64,000 bases of DNA from Puffinus mauretanicus (Eukaryota > Chordata > Aves > Procellariiformes > Procellariidae). Shown piece by piece: positions 1 through 12,100 of the stretch. Both the position numbers and the translations under genes were made by a program. Location: NCBI GenBank assembly GCA_023333565.1, contig JAJKFH010001359.1:744001-808000 (forward strand). The letters are read 5' to 3'. The number at the start of each line of letters is the position of its first letter. Positions within the stretch are counted from its first letter, which is position 1. The notes beneath the pieces are model-generated. The model searched no databases, was not told the DNA's origin, and was given only the letters and a program-made list of their open reading frames with translations.

Positions 1-169
1 TTCAAAGTGTACCTGGGTCAGGATGACTTTAAGAACAACCTCTCTTTTCTGTCTAACTATACATATGCCAACATGCAGCCCCTTTAAATGTGCTTCTGTC
101 AGTATTCTAACTTCTGCTGAAATAATCCATTTTAAAGACAAGAGGAATTTTACACTTTTGCTATTTTTA

Positions 170-211
170 CTGTAATTTACAAATTATAAAATTTGTAATT
201 ACAAATTACAG
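170..211. repeat. imperfect AT-rich inverted repeat
   Basis: The left arm ctgtaatttacaaatt (170-185) has its reverse complement on the right, interrupted by a 6-bp insertion (ttacaa), ending at 211. The insertion itself resembles part of the arm, which suggests slippage. It could form a hairpin; no function is implied. Confidence 0.7.
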
Positions 212-804
212 TAGAAATTAATAGAACTTTCACTGTTTCATAAAACTTCTCAAAGTCACTGTATTTAATTTTTAAGGAGAGAGCAATGCTTGTATTTTAA
301 GAATATTCAAAACCTTTTGTGCAGAATAAGCCTGTCTTCACATAACATAATATCAGCTGTTTTCACCTAAAATACAGCTGTCTGGGGTACTAGTTTTCTA
401 GGGCAATTTACATAAACCAAACAAATATATTTTGAATACTGGGAATGGAATTTGCTTGTTCGTGCTGCAGAATAAGTTATGCATAACCCACAGAAATTTT
501 GCCTCTTTCCACCACTGCCTAGTGAAAGATAAAAGAGTTTCATTCTGATCTGTAGATAATGACCAGTTGTATAGATTTAGGTGTGTACTTCTGTCTTGAA
601 TCTGCTGGTATTCCAATTAATTTGCATCAGCTGGGTTCAGCGGTGTTCTTATAATCACTTTATGTTTAACACTTCTATTAAATGGATTCAGTCACAGAAA
701 TATTGATATTTTATAAAAGTTTTCAAGAAACGAATGAAACACAAGTACCTGCATTAGCACCCATCCTTGATAGAGACATGGTACATCATTTATGTGAACC
801 GAGT

Positions 805-846
805 CTGCACACTTTCTTTATTCTGCACACTTTCTTTATTCTGCAC
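805..846. repeat. 18-bp tandem repeat, 2.3 copies
   Basis: The unit ctgcacactttctttatt occurs at 805-822 and again at 823-840 with no mismatch, followed by a partial third copy (ctgcac). Perfect identity indicates a recent duplication or slippage event. Confidence 0.9.
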
Positions 847-3800
847 CCACTTCTGACATGATCTGACAGCATGAGTGAAGCCTGCTAATGACAACTGATG
901 ATCATGCATCACTTCACTATATTACTTTATATGGGTGGACAGATAGGTGTAATGAAACAGAACTGATAGGGCAATGTTCTTTATAGTACTAGTTACCCAT
1001 GGATTGGCGTGAACTAAACCTGCTATCAAAAAGCAATGTCCCGTAGACTTAGTTGATCTAGGAGATGTCACTGGGGTTAAGTTCAACCCTGTTTAACACC
1101 ACTGATTTCTATGATATTTTCAACAAATATGAACATTGGAAGGTCTGAGCCACACTTTCTTCTTTCAGATCACTGAATGCTCTAGTCATGATATTTTTTT
1201 TCTTAATTCATGTCTGTTAGAAAAGGTGCATGCTTTTCTCAAGTCATCCTTATTAAACAGAGGATATATGTGGGTCAAATAGTTCATGAACATAGATCAC
1301 CATTAAATGAAAAGATAGAAAAAGAGACTGCTTGTTTATCTGTAAGAAATCACTGTGGAGATTTTTTCTCAAGGAAAATTCCCCTTTTCACAGAAGAATG
1401 AATTATTGTGGTCGCACTGCCAGGAGGCTGACTGTTACAGAGTTTTCATGTGGAACGTGAAACTGTCAAGTACAGGAGCAAAATGCCTATAATTCCAGTT
1501 ACATGGAATAACTGATGACTTCCGTGGTGAAGCAGAATGATTGGCTTCATAGTATGGTTATAACGTAAAGAGGCCTTTATTGAATCAAGGACACAGTGAC
1601 ATTCACAAATCTACCAGTAGGGGCTACCACGCGACTCATGAAATAAACACATTAAGAAAAAATTAATAAACTGTCTCACAGAAAAGAGCATGTGGTGGAA
1701 TTACCCCAAGGGACCTAAATATAGCATTCTACCAGATGGACTGCAGGAGAAACACCATCTGATTAGAACAATATAGGCTTTTCTATACGACTGTTGCTGT
1801 GCATGAACTTGTCTATGCTGGAATTTTTTGCATATTTCCCACTAGCTTGTTTAGGAAAATCCTTCCTTATGCATTGCTATTTCCCCTCTTTGTTTCTTCA
1901 AAGCTCACTGCTTTGAAAAGCTTACAGAGAACTTCATTAAATTTAATAGAGCAGTTGCAACAGAGGGGAAAAGAAAAATTAACCACTGAAGTATGCTGGC
2001 TTTTTTTTGTTTTTTTCTTTCTTTGTGATTAGTGTCACTGTCAAATAAAATTGAATTTCTCAGATATAAATATTGGCATCCTTCAGGCTTTACTTTCTTT
2101 TCCAAAGCCCACTGGACAAACAGTAGAGATTGATTATAGCCTTCTTCAAGGCAGTCTGAGAGCTTTCTTCATAAGAGTTCGAATCTCTGTCCAAAAGCAT
2201 ATTGTGTAGACTACCCACAATTCTTTTTGTGGTGGCGTTATAACAAATATGTTTTAATTGAAGTGTTTAATTTTGCAACCTGCTAATCTTTAAATATATT
2301 CAACAAAACAAGTGCAGAAATTTACATACCTATTCTTATCATTAAATTTGACTCTGCCTAAGTTATTGGACTAAATGAGTTGGATTTAATCTAATCTTTT
2401 CAAGTTCCCGGAACTTCTGCTCAAAACATGAGAGTGTTTATCATGCATAATTGTTTCTCCTTTGTAGTGCTCTTCATTACCTCTGTTTGCATTCTGCTTT
2501 TTACATGGTCTAAATTCCCTTTTAAGTATCAAAATTCATTTCAACAGGCAGGAAAGCAGCAGTAAGAAATATGTGTTTGTTTTGTGATACCTGCTTATAC
2601 AAGTCTTAATTCTTTATAAAAATCTATCAGTGAAATCAACGGAAGCCTTGGTGTCCAGAAAATTAGACACCCCAAACCCTTGTGTTTTTTTGAAGCCTTT
2701 TGTGTTTGAAGGACTAATATTTTGTTGCTTCTACTTGGTTGTTCATGGACATTGAGAGCTCTCCTGTATTGTCTGGTCCAGCAATCATCCACCTCTGAAC
2801 CTCCAGTTAACTGCATTTGGCTTCAGTCAGAGCAGTCCCCTGAAGTGCTCCCCATGAAGTGTGAGATTGCTGGTACTTGCACTCGGACAGCCCAGCCTGG
2901 GTACTGCAAATTTCACAGGGTTGTTGCAGGCACCATGGGTTACAGCCCCTGCCCACATGCTAGCGGTGATGATTGCTCTGGTTTAATGCTTTGGGTTTAG
3001 TTTGTTTTTAAATGCTTGAATGTTACATGGCTTGTTTTAATTAAAATACTTGCACAGTGAGGAAAATTCACCCATTGGCACTTGATTACTCTCAGAGATA
3101 CTACAAAAGTAAATATGCATTAATCTTCTCTAGTGAGGGGAGTTGTACAATGAACATCCTAAGAGCCGAGTTGCAGACCAGGAATCAATGACAAGGAGTT
3201 CTGCACTGGTGAAGTTCAATACGTATAACTGTTTTGCAGGAGGCTTTTATTTAACTGTGACAACTGGAGAAGATTTTGCTCAGCAACAGGTTGTGGTGTC
3301 AGTGTTGGTCCTGGGGAGCAGAGGGCACTGCTAACACATTCTGTTGCAGAGGAAAATGAAAACAGTCCTAAGCATACATACCTGCCTCCAAGTTTGTGGC
3401 TGGGCTACTCTTGCTCTGGTTGTCATTGCCACACTGTAGTACTTTTTGGTTTTGGAAGAAAACATTTTTGAGTTTGATTTGGACTTTCATTTAACTATAG
3501 AATATAGACATGTGCAGTCTGGATTCATATAGAGTCATAATACAAAATTTGTATTAAATCCTTCCTGAATAGACAAGAAGCTGCAGAATGAATCCTACTA
3601 ATGCACATTACTGCAACCATTACATATTCTCTCAAAAGAAGGAAATGGGAAAAGGGTGATTGTCAAGTTGAATTCAAGCTTCTGATTATTGATGTGATAT
3701 TCAGGACTTCAACACACAGGTGAACTGAGACACCTGGGACTTCTAACATGGGTACTCAGTTCCTGCTGGAGTTAGTGGGATCTGAACATGTTCATGTGCA

Positions 3801-4533
3801 GGAGAAGATCTTCTTTTAGTAGACCTGATTATGCAAATGATAACGAGCTCTGGATATGAAAACTGAAATTTATGACAGGCTTTGCTAGACTTGAAGTTGA
3901 GAAATAGAACATGTGTGTGTTTTGCATATGGAAGTGCAAGACTTTAAGTCTCTATTTCTTTTTAATCCTATATGTACTAACCCCTAAATTGAAAGGAGTG
4001 GTAAGCGTTTGTCATCTGTGAAAAGTGTGGGAGACAGCAGTTGTAAGGTCTTTGGGGTACACTGGTACAATTCCACTGAAGGGAAATATTCAAGTCTAAA
4101 AACAATAGAAAATACATGGTATTCCAAAGATACCTTACTGTGCCTTAATGTAAAGTTAGAATAATTTCTTTCTGTCCTTTAAATACATAACATCTTTAGA
4201 GAGCTAAAAATCTTTTTGCTGCCGATAAATATAGATACTTTGCTGCTGTTTTCTTTTTGTTTATTTATTTTTTTCTCAGTCTTCTGAGTCCTTCTCCTTT
4301 CTCAAAAGCAATATCATAACAAACTTTCTGGAGAGTGTTTTGGTGGTGCCCGGTCATAAGACACAAAATCACAAAGCGACTGTTTTCAATACATAATTCA
4401 TCCAGGTTTTCTGATCTAGAGACATTAATAGCTTGCTACAAAAACTAAACTGAAATTTATAGCTGTGTGGCATTGTATGTGAGAATTAACTTTCTTGACA
4501 TAGAAGATGAAATATAAAATCTATCCTAGAAAT

Positions 4534-4538
4534 ATGTA
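4534..4538. repeat. left target-site duplication of solo LTR
   Basis: atgta lies immediately before the LTR, and gtgta lies immediately after it (5111-5115). Four of five bases match, consistent with a decayed 5-bp duplication. Confidence 0.55.
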
Positions 4539-4707
4539 TGTCGTGGTTTAACCCAAGCCAGCAACTAAACACCACACAACTGCTCACTCACTCCGCCCCT
4601 CTGGTGGGATGGGGGAGAGAATCGGGAGAGTAAAAGTGAGAAAACTCCTGGGTTGAGATAAAGACAGTTTAATAATTGAAATAAAATGAATAGTAATAAT
4701 AACAATA

Positions 4708-4739
<32 letters not shown>

Positions 4740-5110
4740 AGAATATACAAAGCAAGTGATGCATGATGCAATTGCTCACCATGTGCCGACCAATGCCCAG
4801 CCAGTCCCTGACCAGCAATCACTGCCCCCCAGCCAAATCCCCCAGTTTGTATACTGAGCGTGATGTCATAGGGCATGGAATACCCCTTCGGCCAGTTTGG
4901 GTCAGCTGACCCAGCTATGCTCCCTCCCAGCTTCTTGTGTACCTTGCCAGAACATGGGAAGCTGAAAAGTCTTTGACTATATAAGCACTACTTAGCAACA
5001 ACTAAAACATCAGTGTGTTATCAACATTATTCTCATACTAAATCCAAAACAAAGCACTATACCAAGCTACTAGAAAGAAAATTAACTCTATCCCAGCTGA
5101 AACCAGGACA
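4539..5110 (-). mobile_element. solo LTR of an avian endogenous retrovirus
   Basis: Read on the minus strand, the element starts TGTCCTGGTTTCAGCTGGGA and ends TTAAACCACGACA, so it has the TG...CA termini of an LTR. A polyadenylation signal ATTAAA lies near 4668-4673 (minus strand), followed by the U5 part. I recognise the U3 start as a very common avian LTR. The 5-bp flanking duplication (one mismatch) fits an ERVL-type integrase, but the subfamily cannot be fixed without a library search. No internal region or partner LTR is adjacent, so it is a solo LTR left by LTR-LTR recombination. The same LTR family occurs at 28842-29365. An expanded trinucleotide array sits between U3 and the poly(A) signal. 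Confidence 0.85.
4708..4740. repeat. (ATG/GAT)n microsatellite inside the LTR
   Basis: Eleven uninterrupted ATG units (ATC on the LTR sense strand) arise from an AT-rich tract of the LTR. The corresponding place in the copy near 29195-29215 is a short (ATT)n-like tract, so the array expanded after the copies separated. Confidence 0.95.
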
Positions 5111-5340
5111 GTGTACTTAGAAAACTTTTAAATTAGCTGTAATTTAATAAATCACACTTGTGTCTCTTTTATAGAATCAAGTATTTTTAAAATTAATTTC
5201 ACATTGAAAGTATGATTATTTTCCTGACATTGTTTGTTATGTTATATGTGGTGTGACTCAAGAAACTTCTTGGGTTTGTGACCATCTATGGTGCACTATT
5301 GTAACAAGGCTGCTTTTGAGAATGCTCTGGGAGCTTGTCT

Positions 5341-5393
5341 ATTTTTTTTTCCTTTTTTTTTTTTCCTGTTTTTTCTTTCTTTCTTTCTTTTTT
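5341..5393. repeat. pyrimidine-rich low-complexity tract
   Basis: Runs of T interrupted by CC and (CTTT)n units occupy about 53 bases. Confidence 0.9.
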
Positions 5394-5468
5394 AAAATAA
5401 GTGACTTCTGTGAACTTGGATTCTGTGAAAAACTCAGTTCTAGTGCCTAGCTAAAGTAGCCTATGCTT

Positions 5469-5492
5469 TAGAGCTAGATCTAGAGCTAGATA
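5469..5492. repeat. 12-bp tandem repeat, two copies
   Basis: tagagctagatc (5469-5480) is followed directly by tagagctagata (5481-5492). The array is partly self-complementary around AGATCT. Confidence 0.8.
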
Positions 5493-7103
5493 GAGATCCT
5501 GTAGAAAGGTATCTGCTATCAACTACCTTCTATGAAACTAGAATCAATTTCTGGGATAATTCTGCTTATATTTCCCATTTGGTATGTTGCTTCACAAAAA
5601 CTATAAATGCTTTAAATTTTTTTTTCACTGGAAAAAATATTACCTGAATTTCAGTGAAAATTTTACTTGGAAATATCCTAACTAGCCATGTGTATACCAA
5701 TGTATCTAGAACAAGAGGAGGCTCTGAACTTCATTTAACCAGGCACTGTTCAGCTGTCCAACAGTGATTTACTTCTTCTAGCTCATGAGATTATTGATCC
5801 AAATTAGAAATGGTTTTGTTGATTTTCAATTCCTCTTAATCTATGTAAAATCCCAATCAGTCACCTAGAGGTGAAAGCTTCCTTACCTAGTTAGAACAGC
5901 ACATTGACATTAATTAATCAGTATGAGGACATTTAGCCAGGTCACTGTGAAGGTTAATATAATGAATATTCATGAGTACCAACGTAAATCTAACCCTGCA
6001 AAACATGAGTGGGAAGACCCTTAAAAAAGTTGCAATCAGCTGTATCATCCATCATTTTTTAGATCAACATTACACGGATCATGGTTTAATTAATTCCTAT
6101 TTTCTGTCCTCTCTCTCAAATCTCCAGTTGCAGATACCTACAGATAGATTGGACTCCTCCTGCAATAATTAGTTTTTCTTTTAAGGACCATGTATTACCC
6201 TTCAGGTTTAAATTGTGTGAGCAGGGCTGCAATCCCTCTAATGGTTGATATTAAGCTCCTCACAGTTGCAGTGGGTTAATAAAGAGTAACATGAACAAAT
6301 ATAAACTATGGTTATAGCCAGTGAGTGTATTACAAGCCTTCATGCAATCAACAGGGTACTAAAGAAAAAATATTTGCTAGACTATGCCCTAAGCTCATCT
6401 AGGCAACCTTCCCTTAATTTTTCAGTTGTAATTTATTTTGCAAATTATGTCCTTTGACTAACAGGAAGCAGTATGAGAGAGGAGAGGAAGTGTCTGCCTC
6501 AATTCCCTTGTGAAGTTCTTCTTGGATCCGTTTATCAGAATGACAAAGTTCAGACAGAGTATAGGCTCTTCTGCAAATGGGGAGATAAACCAAGCATCTG
6601 TAGGATTTCCACTGAAATAGATGTCACAAGTTGCCTGATGGAATTTAATCTGCTGGGTAATTGATAATTGTAACTGTGAGGAATTTATAAGCTCCTGTCA
6701 TTGCAGATAAGAAAGAGTTAATGGAATTACTACTTTTTCCCTCTACCTTCATTGCTTCCCTCACTGTGATTACAAAGCTAATTAGTGGCAGCTCTCCTAA
6801 AAGACTGCAGCCCAGCCACAAAGGAATAGCCTGGCACTTGGCCAGAGAAATATCTCAGGCAGGAGAAGATTAGAGACACATATTGTCATATTTTTCTGTG
6901 AGAGATGATGGGAGACAGAGAAATTAAGAGCACCATTTGGCTGCCTATCCCAGACCCCTTAACTTGCCCCTGCAGAAAAGCCCAGGTTTGGATTTTCTCT
7001 TTCTCCCCCAGGGGTGGAGGTAACAATCCCAACACAAACGAAGTAAGCATCAGAAGGAAGAAAACCTGAAAACTGTGCATGGATTTAGAGGCTTTTGTGA
7101 TTT

Positions 7104-7104
<1 letters not shown>

Positions 7105-7132
<28 letters not shown>
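7105..7132. repeat. poly(T) run, 28 bases
   Basis: An uninterrupted T28 run. No retrocopy sequence is recognised on the side where a poly(A) tail on the minus strand would be attached. Confidence 0.95.
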
Positions 7133-7136
<4 letters not shown>

Positions 7137-8213
7137 CCAGAAGCAAGGAAATCACAGAAAGCTGCAGAAATGATCAATTTTTTAGATTTTAGATGCTGCT
7201 ATGGGAGATGTGGACACCAGGGGGTGCAATGATCACTGTCTGAAGAGCTGAGGACTCCAAGATGCAATTACGTCCTCTCTCCATGTAGGTTAAACAGAGG
7301 AGAGATTATTCTGTGAGATGTGTTGTAACAAAACACTCTCTGTAACAATTGTGTTGCTAACAATACACTTAGAAAACTTAATTTTTTATTATACAACTTC
7401 AAGCATACTCTTCTGAGTATCTGTCAACATGAGTTGACAAAGCTAGGAGAACTGAGAGACGTTCTGAAATATCATAGTCGATTCCTACACCTAAATTGTT
7501 TGCAGCATTGCCTATATAATCGTTCACAGCAGAACTAAGCTATGCAGTAGAAGTGCTGAAAACACGCATGATGATAGAACAAAATTAATTGTAAAAGGTT
7601 CTTAAATATATGTTAATATTAAATTATTCTCCAGCCTTGTGCTAATTTTGCTGAAGTGAGAAATCCTTTCACATTATTGTCAGGATGCAGCCTTCCATGC
7701 AAAATCAATTTTGATGATAACACTAGCACTTAGCTGATCTCAGAAGGCTGTCCCATTGTGTTTGTCAAGTCAATCCCTTGTTACTTGTCTATAGAAATTC
7801 ATATACAATGTGTTGAAAAGCTTGGAGATAAATAGCTCAGTGTACATCATTGCATCTCTTATTATGGAAATTGCTGTGATCATTTAGATGTAATAGATTT
7901 GGGGCTTTTTAGTTAGCAACAGAGTTTCTACAGAATAAATGAAAGAAAAATATTGATAGGTAAACTTGGTTCAGCAAAATGAGAAGAATAGTGTAAAACA
8001 TTTATAATAAAGCAAGGCTGTTCAATTAAAAAGCTAATAGTAAAGGACATATCTGTTTGTGGAAAAACCCACAAAACAAACAGAAGAGAATTTCAGCAGT
8101 AAATGCTGACAGACAAATTAAGTAATAAATGGGTTGAAAGGATTTGTGTTACTTATCTTGATCTAAAGAAGCAAGTACATAATTGTAATTGACCACAATT
8201 TAACCCATTTGCA

Positions 8214-8231
8214 GTTCACTGTTCAGTGAAC
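8214..8231. repeat. perfect 18-bp inverted repeat
   Basis: GTTCACTG, a two-base spacer TT, then CAGTGAAC. The outer bases read as two inverted GTTCA-type half-sites, a motif class bound by nuclear receptors. With no conservation or context evidence this remains only a sequence observation. Confidence 0.85.
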
Positions 8232-8364
8232 GTTTTTAAGATATGTAATTTCAGTTGTAAAAGCAAAATGAGATAAATGTGATACGGCTTGCCTTAGTGC
8301 TATCTGAAGCATAAAATGTCTGTCTTCAACCTATAACCTCTTAAAAATAGAGCTAATGTAAGTG

Positions 8365-8440
8365 AACATGGTGCCATTCATTAGCATGTCAATGGTGATT
8401 CTCTAACACGGTGCCATTAAATTACTATGGTGATAATTGA
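8365..8440. repeat. near-tandem duplication of a ~40-bp AT-rich module
   Basis: The first copy begins aacatggtgccattcatta (8365) and the second aacacggtgccattaaatta (8405). Both are followed by an ATGGTGAT block, at about 8392 and 8427. The copies are diverged, so the duplication is not recent. TAAT cores are present in each copy. Confidence 0.6.
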
Positions 8441-8949
8441 GACATTAAAAAAAGACAGATGCTAGGTCTGTTTATAGGCTCTTATAACCCTTTAGCAATT
8501 AAATTTCAATGAGCTAACATAACACAGCTATAGCAAAAATTAACAATTGGGAATATTTTTCTGTAAGATGGCCTTTCTCTAACCGAATTAATATTTTTAA
8601 AGGGCCAAATTTTTAGTGCAGACTCTGCTTGGTTGATGTGATTTCAGTATTGTTAAATGGGCCAAAGACTGGCCTAAAGAGGCTGATCAGGGTTCTCAAA
8701 ATGGGGATGAATGGGACATGGGTGGGAGCGGTTGTTAGATGCTGTAGATTCAATGTGTTCTCTGCCTGAAAAGCATGGGAAGTGGGAGAAAGTGCCATGG
8801 CTAAACCTTCAGTTAAACAGAAGGTTCAACTGAAAGCAAGCAGGAACAGAGAGAGGTAGACACAGAGGTGTGGGAGAGAGAACAGAGGTTTTCAGTTTGT
8901 GTCACCATAGAGTAAAAGTGATGGAGAGGTGGTGTGGATCCTGCCCCTG

Positions 8950-9133
8950 TCAGTCCCGCTCTCTGGCCACCTTAGTAATACGCCGATGGCTGCCAAACCA
9001 GAGCTGGTTGATGGGGTCCTTGCTTGGGAAAAGCTGCTCCATCACGTTCTGCACATGTGGGAGGAGGGCAGGACTGATGAACAAAAATCCCACAGCAAAA
9101 GCAAAACAAGCAGATGTGAATCCCATTGACCCT
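8950..9133 (-). other. exon-like open block, possible C-terminal coding segment
   Basis: On the minus strand a frame runs from about 9133 to a TGA at 8950-8952. It encodes roughly 60 residues with protein-like composition. A hydrophobic stretch (GFTSACFAFAVGFLFISPAL) is followed by a charged, Pro/Asn-containing tail ending RITKVARERD. An AG dinucleotide just before 9133 (gattccag) could be an acceptor, although its pyrimidine tract is poor. The frame upstream of this AG loses protein-like composition. It could be a terminal exon, a decayed retrocopy, or chance; I do not recognise the protein. No partner exon was found on this strand. Confidence 0.22.
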
Positions 9134-12100
9134 CTGGAATCTGAATGTTTTGTCTGAGTAATTTCATAAATTCTTATTTTTATCATGTATTTAGAGTGAT
9201 ATTTTTCTTTTCCACTTCTGGCCTTCCACCCATGACATAATAGTCAAAATTTCCCATATTTGGTAACATCAAGGACAGGGGCTACTAAGTACCAACTGAA
9301 ACACCTTGTTTTCTCAGCTAGATCAGCATCTCCCCTTTGCCTTGTAATAAACCAGTCTGATGCATTGACACAGAGCCATTGAATTCTGTAGTGCAAATAT
9401 GGCATAGTTAGAAGCACTGGCTGCTAGCTAAAACCACCTGCTGTCGATGCTGCTGGCCCCAGGCTTCTAAATTCTTTCCCAAATGGTGCTGGAAATCTAA
9501 ATGTTGGGTGTGATGTTCAGGGAACTGAAAACCATGCAACACAGCGTGCAGTGCAACACATTATTGTGTTCCTAAGACAGCTTCTCATGTAAATCTCATG
9601 CAACTGTCAAACCTTGTGGCATATACTTCAGTTTATAGGCAAACTTGCCTGGGTCTGAATGACAAAGAAAATTATAGAGAATGTCTTATTTCTTTCTCAG
9701 TCATGTTTGATTGTGGAGCACCAGCTGTACTTGCTAAGGTCTAAACCCAACAGGGATAAACTCTTTTGCCTCCCTATGACCTTGCAGAATCTTGGGGCTG
9801 GTAAATTCCAGGAAATTTCCAGGGAAATGGACAGGGCAGGACTGCAGGAAAAGGCAGCAGGATCTCTTCCCCAACCCCCTTTCCTCCCAGGTAATCTGCT
9901 AAATTCTGGAACTCACTTATTAGAGGCTACTAATGACATTGTATGTGAGGGCTAGTTGCAATCCACACATTGGGAAAAGCTAGGATTTCTTTCCCTTCAC
10001 TGGGATGTTTGCTTTATCATACAAGGCACACTGAATACAGCTGATATTTCCAAGGTCACTCAGAAGTGGCAGTGGTCTATCAGTCCAATGTGTTGTGATG
10101 ACTTCCAGTGTATCCAGTATTAGAAATTGCTCATAGCAGATTTTATAAAGGGTTGTCTAATAGCTTGGGGTTCACTCTTGTAATCAAATGAAACTTCAGG
10201 AGATAAGAGCAGCTGTTTCCACAGGTTAATAATTTTCTATTCATCAGGAATAAATTGAAGTGTAAAAGATCTACTTGCAGACTATGGATCATATTAATGC
10301 AAATCATCTTATTCTATTGGTTCCCTTTGAGGTATGCCTATTTACACCAATCTGAATAGTTGACCTTATCTATATAACAGTGATAGCATATGGCTTTTAA
10401 AAACTTCATGCTGCTGTATTTTAAATCAGAGTGATCATTAGCATCTCAAAAAGCATCATAGCATGGATTGAATTATCTGTAATAGTTTCAATATGGCAAC
10501 ACCTGGCTCAACAGGTGCCTGAAGTCACAGCAAGCCATCTGTTAGTGGTCCAGTTGGATGCTTTCTAAATGCATCTAGCAAGAACGCAAGGACACTGGGG
10601 AATAAAGTTGGAGAGAGGGAATCCAGCAACCTTCATTCAGAATGCCAGGTACAGAAGCCAAGGAGGAATGTGTATTGTAAGTAAGGCTTTTCATTCTGTG
10701 TTGCAGTCTGCTGGGAAGATTGGAGGCACTGTGAAATTTTTAAATAAAAGCTAGATATAAACTTGGAGACAATCACCAGCTGTTCATTTCTCTTCTGCAG
10801 CATGTGGAGGAACAAAGGCACATTACAGACCAACAAAAGGATTGAAACAGCATAGAGCAGCATCTGTGTGGCATGATTCCCACTACCACAGGGGCCTCTG
10901 TCTTTACAGATGAATTTCACAGCAGTGATAAGAGACAACTGGGTAATGCTATTGCCCAGTGTTAAAGATCTGTCTGGTATATAAGTCCTTGTGTATGTCT
11001 ATACTAAGTCATGCACTTGCTCTGATCATATGTGGCTATATCCTGTAGGATGGCTTGCGTTGTGCTGCAATAGGACTGTGCCGCAGGTCTATGAGAAATG
11101 AACCTTCACTCAGGCAACACTGGCTGTAAATCGTCTAATGCATAAAAGCTGCTGCTTGTAGTGTTAAATCTTAACTCTGTTGTCTTTGTCGCGTTCTTGT
11201 GGATTGTGGATGCCATGGCCCCTGGCATTCAATAGTGTGCCAATTAAACTTACTGTGCTGGCAAAAGAAGAGCCCAGACAGAATAGAGAGCACCAAAAAT
11301 CTCAAGGTCCTGAATGGCCATTAGTATTGGTATAAGCAGATCTGGCAGACACCATCTATTCTGTTTGTTTCTAGTGCTAGGGGTTTTTGTGTTTGTTCAT
11401 TTGCTTGTTTGGTTGGTTTTTAAGGCAGAAGACACCAGAGGGAGGATTGTCTGTGTGCCTCACCTGGGCTTATCCAGCACTCTGGTTCAGGCCCTATCTT
11501 CAAGATGATGTCTTCCCCAAACATGCATCCCACATAGGAAATATTATGGTGCATAAGCACAGCTTGTGTGGGACTGATTAACTCAGCATGGACCTTGTAG
11601 CAGAAGGGCAAACTAGGATACTGTTGAGGAGAGTCAGAAGCAGACATGCTGCCAGGCCTCTGAGGGTAGGAAGGAAAGAGACTTTTTATAGAGCTCCTGT
11701 GATATCACACAAAGCTGTTGTTTCTAGAGGTGACACTGAAAGTTGCTTGATTTAAGAGCAGGCCTGGAGAAGGTTTGCCCAGTGAAGACATGAGCAGAGG
11801 GACTGGTTTTATCTTTTTCCCTCTGAGCTGTCAGAGCTTTTGCTATATTGGAAGTTTGTTTAGTTTATGTTCTAATGAAATATTAGAGCAGAGATTCAGA
11901 GTTTTCTTCGTACGAGCTTCTGCACCACCTGGCATCAGCAAGCGATTCAGCTCCTGTATATCATTTAGTGAGTAGTCTTCCCTTTTCTAGCAAGTTCAGC
12001 TCTGCAGAGCAGTAATTTGCTTTCACAGAGAGCAGAAAAAAAGTCATATCCGTATCCCTGCCTGTAGGAGAGCTGGGCTTGGAGGGATGAGGCTGCTACC

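Larger units (their letters stand above)
1..4538. other. unannotated AT-rich non-coding DNA
   Basis: I see no recognisable gene or transposon here. Short open frames occur on both strands but have no domain-like composition. Visible local structure is an imperfect hairpin at 170-211 and an 18-bp tandem repeat at 805-846. A somewhat GC-richer patch lies at about 2750-2990, without a supported exon. The stretch is best described as intronic or intergenic. Confidence 0.6.
5111..8949. other. unannotated AT-rich non-coding DNA
   Basis: No gene is supported. The stretch contains a long pyrimidine tract at 5341-5393, a 12-bp tandem repeat at 5469-5492, and a T28 run at 7105-7132. A perfect 18-bp palindrome lies at 8214-8231, and an approximately 40-bp near-duplication with TAAT cores at 8365-8440. 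Around 6660-6870 and 7600-8560 the sequence has homeodomain-type TAAT cores and little low-complexity DNA. That would suit conserved regulatory DNA, but conservation cannot be judged from one sequence. Confidence 0.5.

Noticed and set aside
805..846. Tandem repeat considered as a CRISPR-like array
   Set aside because: The repeats are contiguous with no spacers, in vertebrate DNA.
2722..3000. 92-codon plus frame in a slightly GC-richer patch
   Set aside because: No convincing splice sites or family resemblance; the hydrophobic start is compositional.
4565..4876. 103-codon minus frame with a poly-Ser/Leu run
   Set aside because: It is produced by translating the (ATC)n microsatellite inside the LTR.
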